A stretch of 64,000 nucleotides of DNA, taken from the NCBI GenBank assembly GCA_944470555.2, contig OX104132.1, positions 18,733,755-18,797,754 on the forward strand. The letters are read 5' to 3'. A model generated the notes under the pieces. The model made no database searches and was not told the DNA's origin. It saw nothing but the letters and a program-made list of their open reading frames with translations. Positions within the stretch are counted from its first letter, which is position 1, and every line of letters begins with the position of its first letter. The position numbers and the translations under genes were made by a program. The DNA comes from Heterobilharzia americana. Taxonomy: Eukaryota > Platyhelminthes > Trematoda > Strigeidida > Schistosomatidae. Positions 62,786 through 64,000 of the stretch are shown here, one piece after another.

Positions 62786-63080
62786 ACAGGAGTAAAACTT
62801 GGGCACTGTGGTAGATTCTAATCCCACTTTAGTTTGTTCATTAGAAATGTCGCACAATGAAACAGTATCATTTACTGGATAACATCTCGGACGCAATTTA
62901 TTGTCCATATTCATGTTAGTTTATATAGTCCTAATTTTCTCTCCTTTGTGATGAAGAGGATAATAGAATTTTCCGTATTTCCGGGGATATGTGCAGAATC
63001 ATTTCTATTGCATGTATTTCACTGTTTCACTGTGTGACATTTCTAATAAACAGACTAAAGTGGAATTACTAAGTGTACAA
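62786..63080. mobile_element. Penelope-like tails in inverted arrangement
   Basis: Reversed tail at 62786-62990 (TTGGGCACTGTGGTAGATTC; TTAGTTTGTTCATTAGAAAT) then forward tail at 63018-63075 (ACTGTTTCACTGTGTGACAT; AATAAACAGACTAAAGTGGA). Same pair of tails as at 47461 and 48530, here without the coding part. Confidence 0.7.
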
Positions 63081-64000
63081 TCTTGATGGCTCTTATACAA
63101 TGGTCTGAAAGCTGTTTTGCGGTCTATCCGGTGACCCGTTTCTACAATGTGTATTTACCTATCGAGGATGACATCTGCCTACCCTCTGTATTTATCGCAT
63201 TATTTGATTGTAATTGCTTTTTCTAGTCATTTAGGGATATGCTTCACTACCCTCGACTTTATAGTGCAATTACGCCTTCTAATGTATATGTCACCGCACA
63301 CATACCAGGATGTTACGCAATCATCTAAGCAGTGATGAAGTCTATTTAAAGAATAGGTTTCGTTTTCTGTATATAAAATGCCTTGACAAATAAATATGTG
63401 GCCAGATTGTTCGAAATGTATTGCACGAATATATCACATTTCCCCGATAACCTCCATCTTCTTATTAAATTATGCAATGCCTTCTACTCAATCAGTCTTA
63501 ATGCTATATGCCTTTTAACTAAACAATCTTTTGTCCCTTACTCCTATCACAGTCTGCTTATTCTTGTCCAAATGAATGATCGATCAGCGTCTTCCATCTT
63601 TACCTATCTCTCGTAACCTAATACGAAAAATCATAACTAGAGAAGTTGTATTTTGTCTTCAGTTACTCTAAAACCAGGTCAGTCAATATCAACATGAAAT
63701 CTATCGCTACCATATGATAATCCACGTTGTCACACCTTGGATCAGCATATCTGAATCTAAGTTGACAAAGTATGAACAAAGTTGTAGAAAGTTTCAGAAA
63801 AGAAAACTTGCTAAAACATAACAAAAGTTGTCTGATGTTTAGGATGTAAATGAGGTGTGGAAGCATCAAGGTTACTGCAGCCGTTTCTAAGCTGTATTAC
63901 ATAACCTTTAAACATCCACTCCATTTGTTACGCTAATTCCACTACATGGCTTAAATGGACAGTCAGAAACCGATATCACATTCTAGTTTGACCACATTTA
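63081..64000. other. Window end, LINE tail scrap
   Basis: Mostly unrecognised AT-rich DNA. At 63710-63790 the reversed variant LINE tail is seen (AATCCACGTTGTCACACCTT, GATCAGCATATCTG). Confidence 0.5.

Overview
The window looks like nuclear DNA of a blood fluke (Schistosoma, or a very close schistosomatid). It is AT-rich and intron-dominated. It carries a short tRNA-headed repeat with a hammerhead ribozyme in its body (the SM-alpha type known from schistosomes), an RTE-type LINE with an (ATT)n tail, a second abundant LINE, Penelope-like retroelement remnants with GIY-YIG endonuclease pieces, and traces of a Ty3/gypsy element and a Mutator-like transposase. The species cannot be fixed from sequence alone.

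The only host protein-coding gene I can support is an anoctamin (TMEM16) family membrane protein on the + strand. Thirteen coding exons run from 5921 to 61135 (about 55 kb for 2079 nt of coding sequence). All have GT-AG borders, and every exon junction keeps the reading phase. Together they cover all of the conserved anoctamin membrane domain, from the first transmembrane segment to the conserved segment after the last one. The cytoplasmic N-terminal part must lie before position 1, as I found no exon for it in 1-5920. Acidic residues at the positions known to bind Ca2+ in TMEM16A are largely kept. One exon (46336-46432) is one base short and breaks the frame, although the intron phases on both sides agree only if that base is restored.

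Layout: 1-5850 is upstream transposon territory: LINE-5'-like bases, a Mutator-like transposase relic (-), an RTE LINE relic (-), a (TA)n run and a gypsy pol scrap (+). 5921-61135 is the anoctamin gene; its introns hold nearly all the repeats, including a 3.8-kb LINE relic (37330-41160) with a tandem hammerhead repeat inserted in it. 61136-64000 holds another RTE 3' end and a Penelope-like tail.

The most interesting items are the complete predicted hammerhead ribozyme at 38921-38970 (-) inside a roughly 319-bp-period tandem repeat, the single-base break in the anoctamin exon, a 372-bp direct duplication at about 99% identity (29172-29543 and 33565-33936), Penelope-like pieces bracketed by inverted arms, and tRNA-like repeats arranged as inverted pairs or foldback elements. 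All coordinates of repeats are approximate unless exact motif positions are given; relations between copies were judged by eye.
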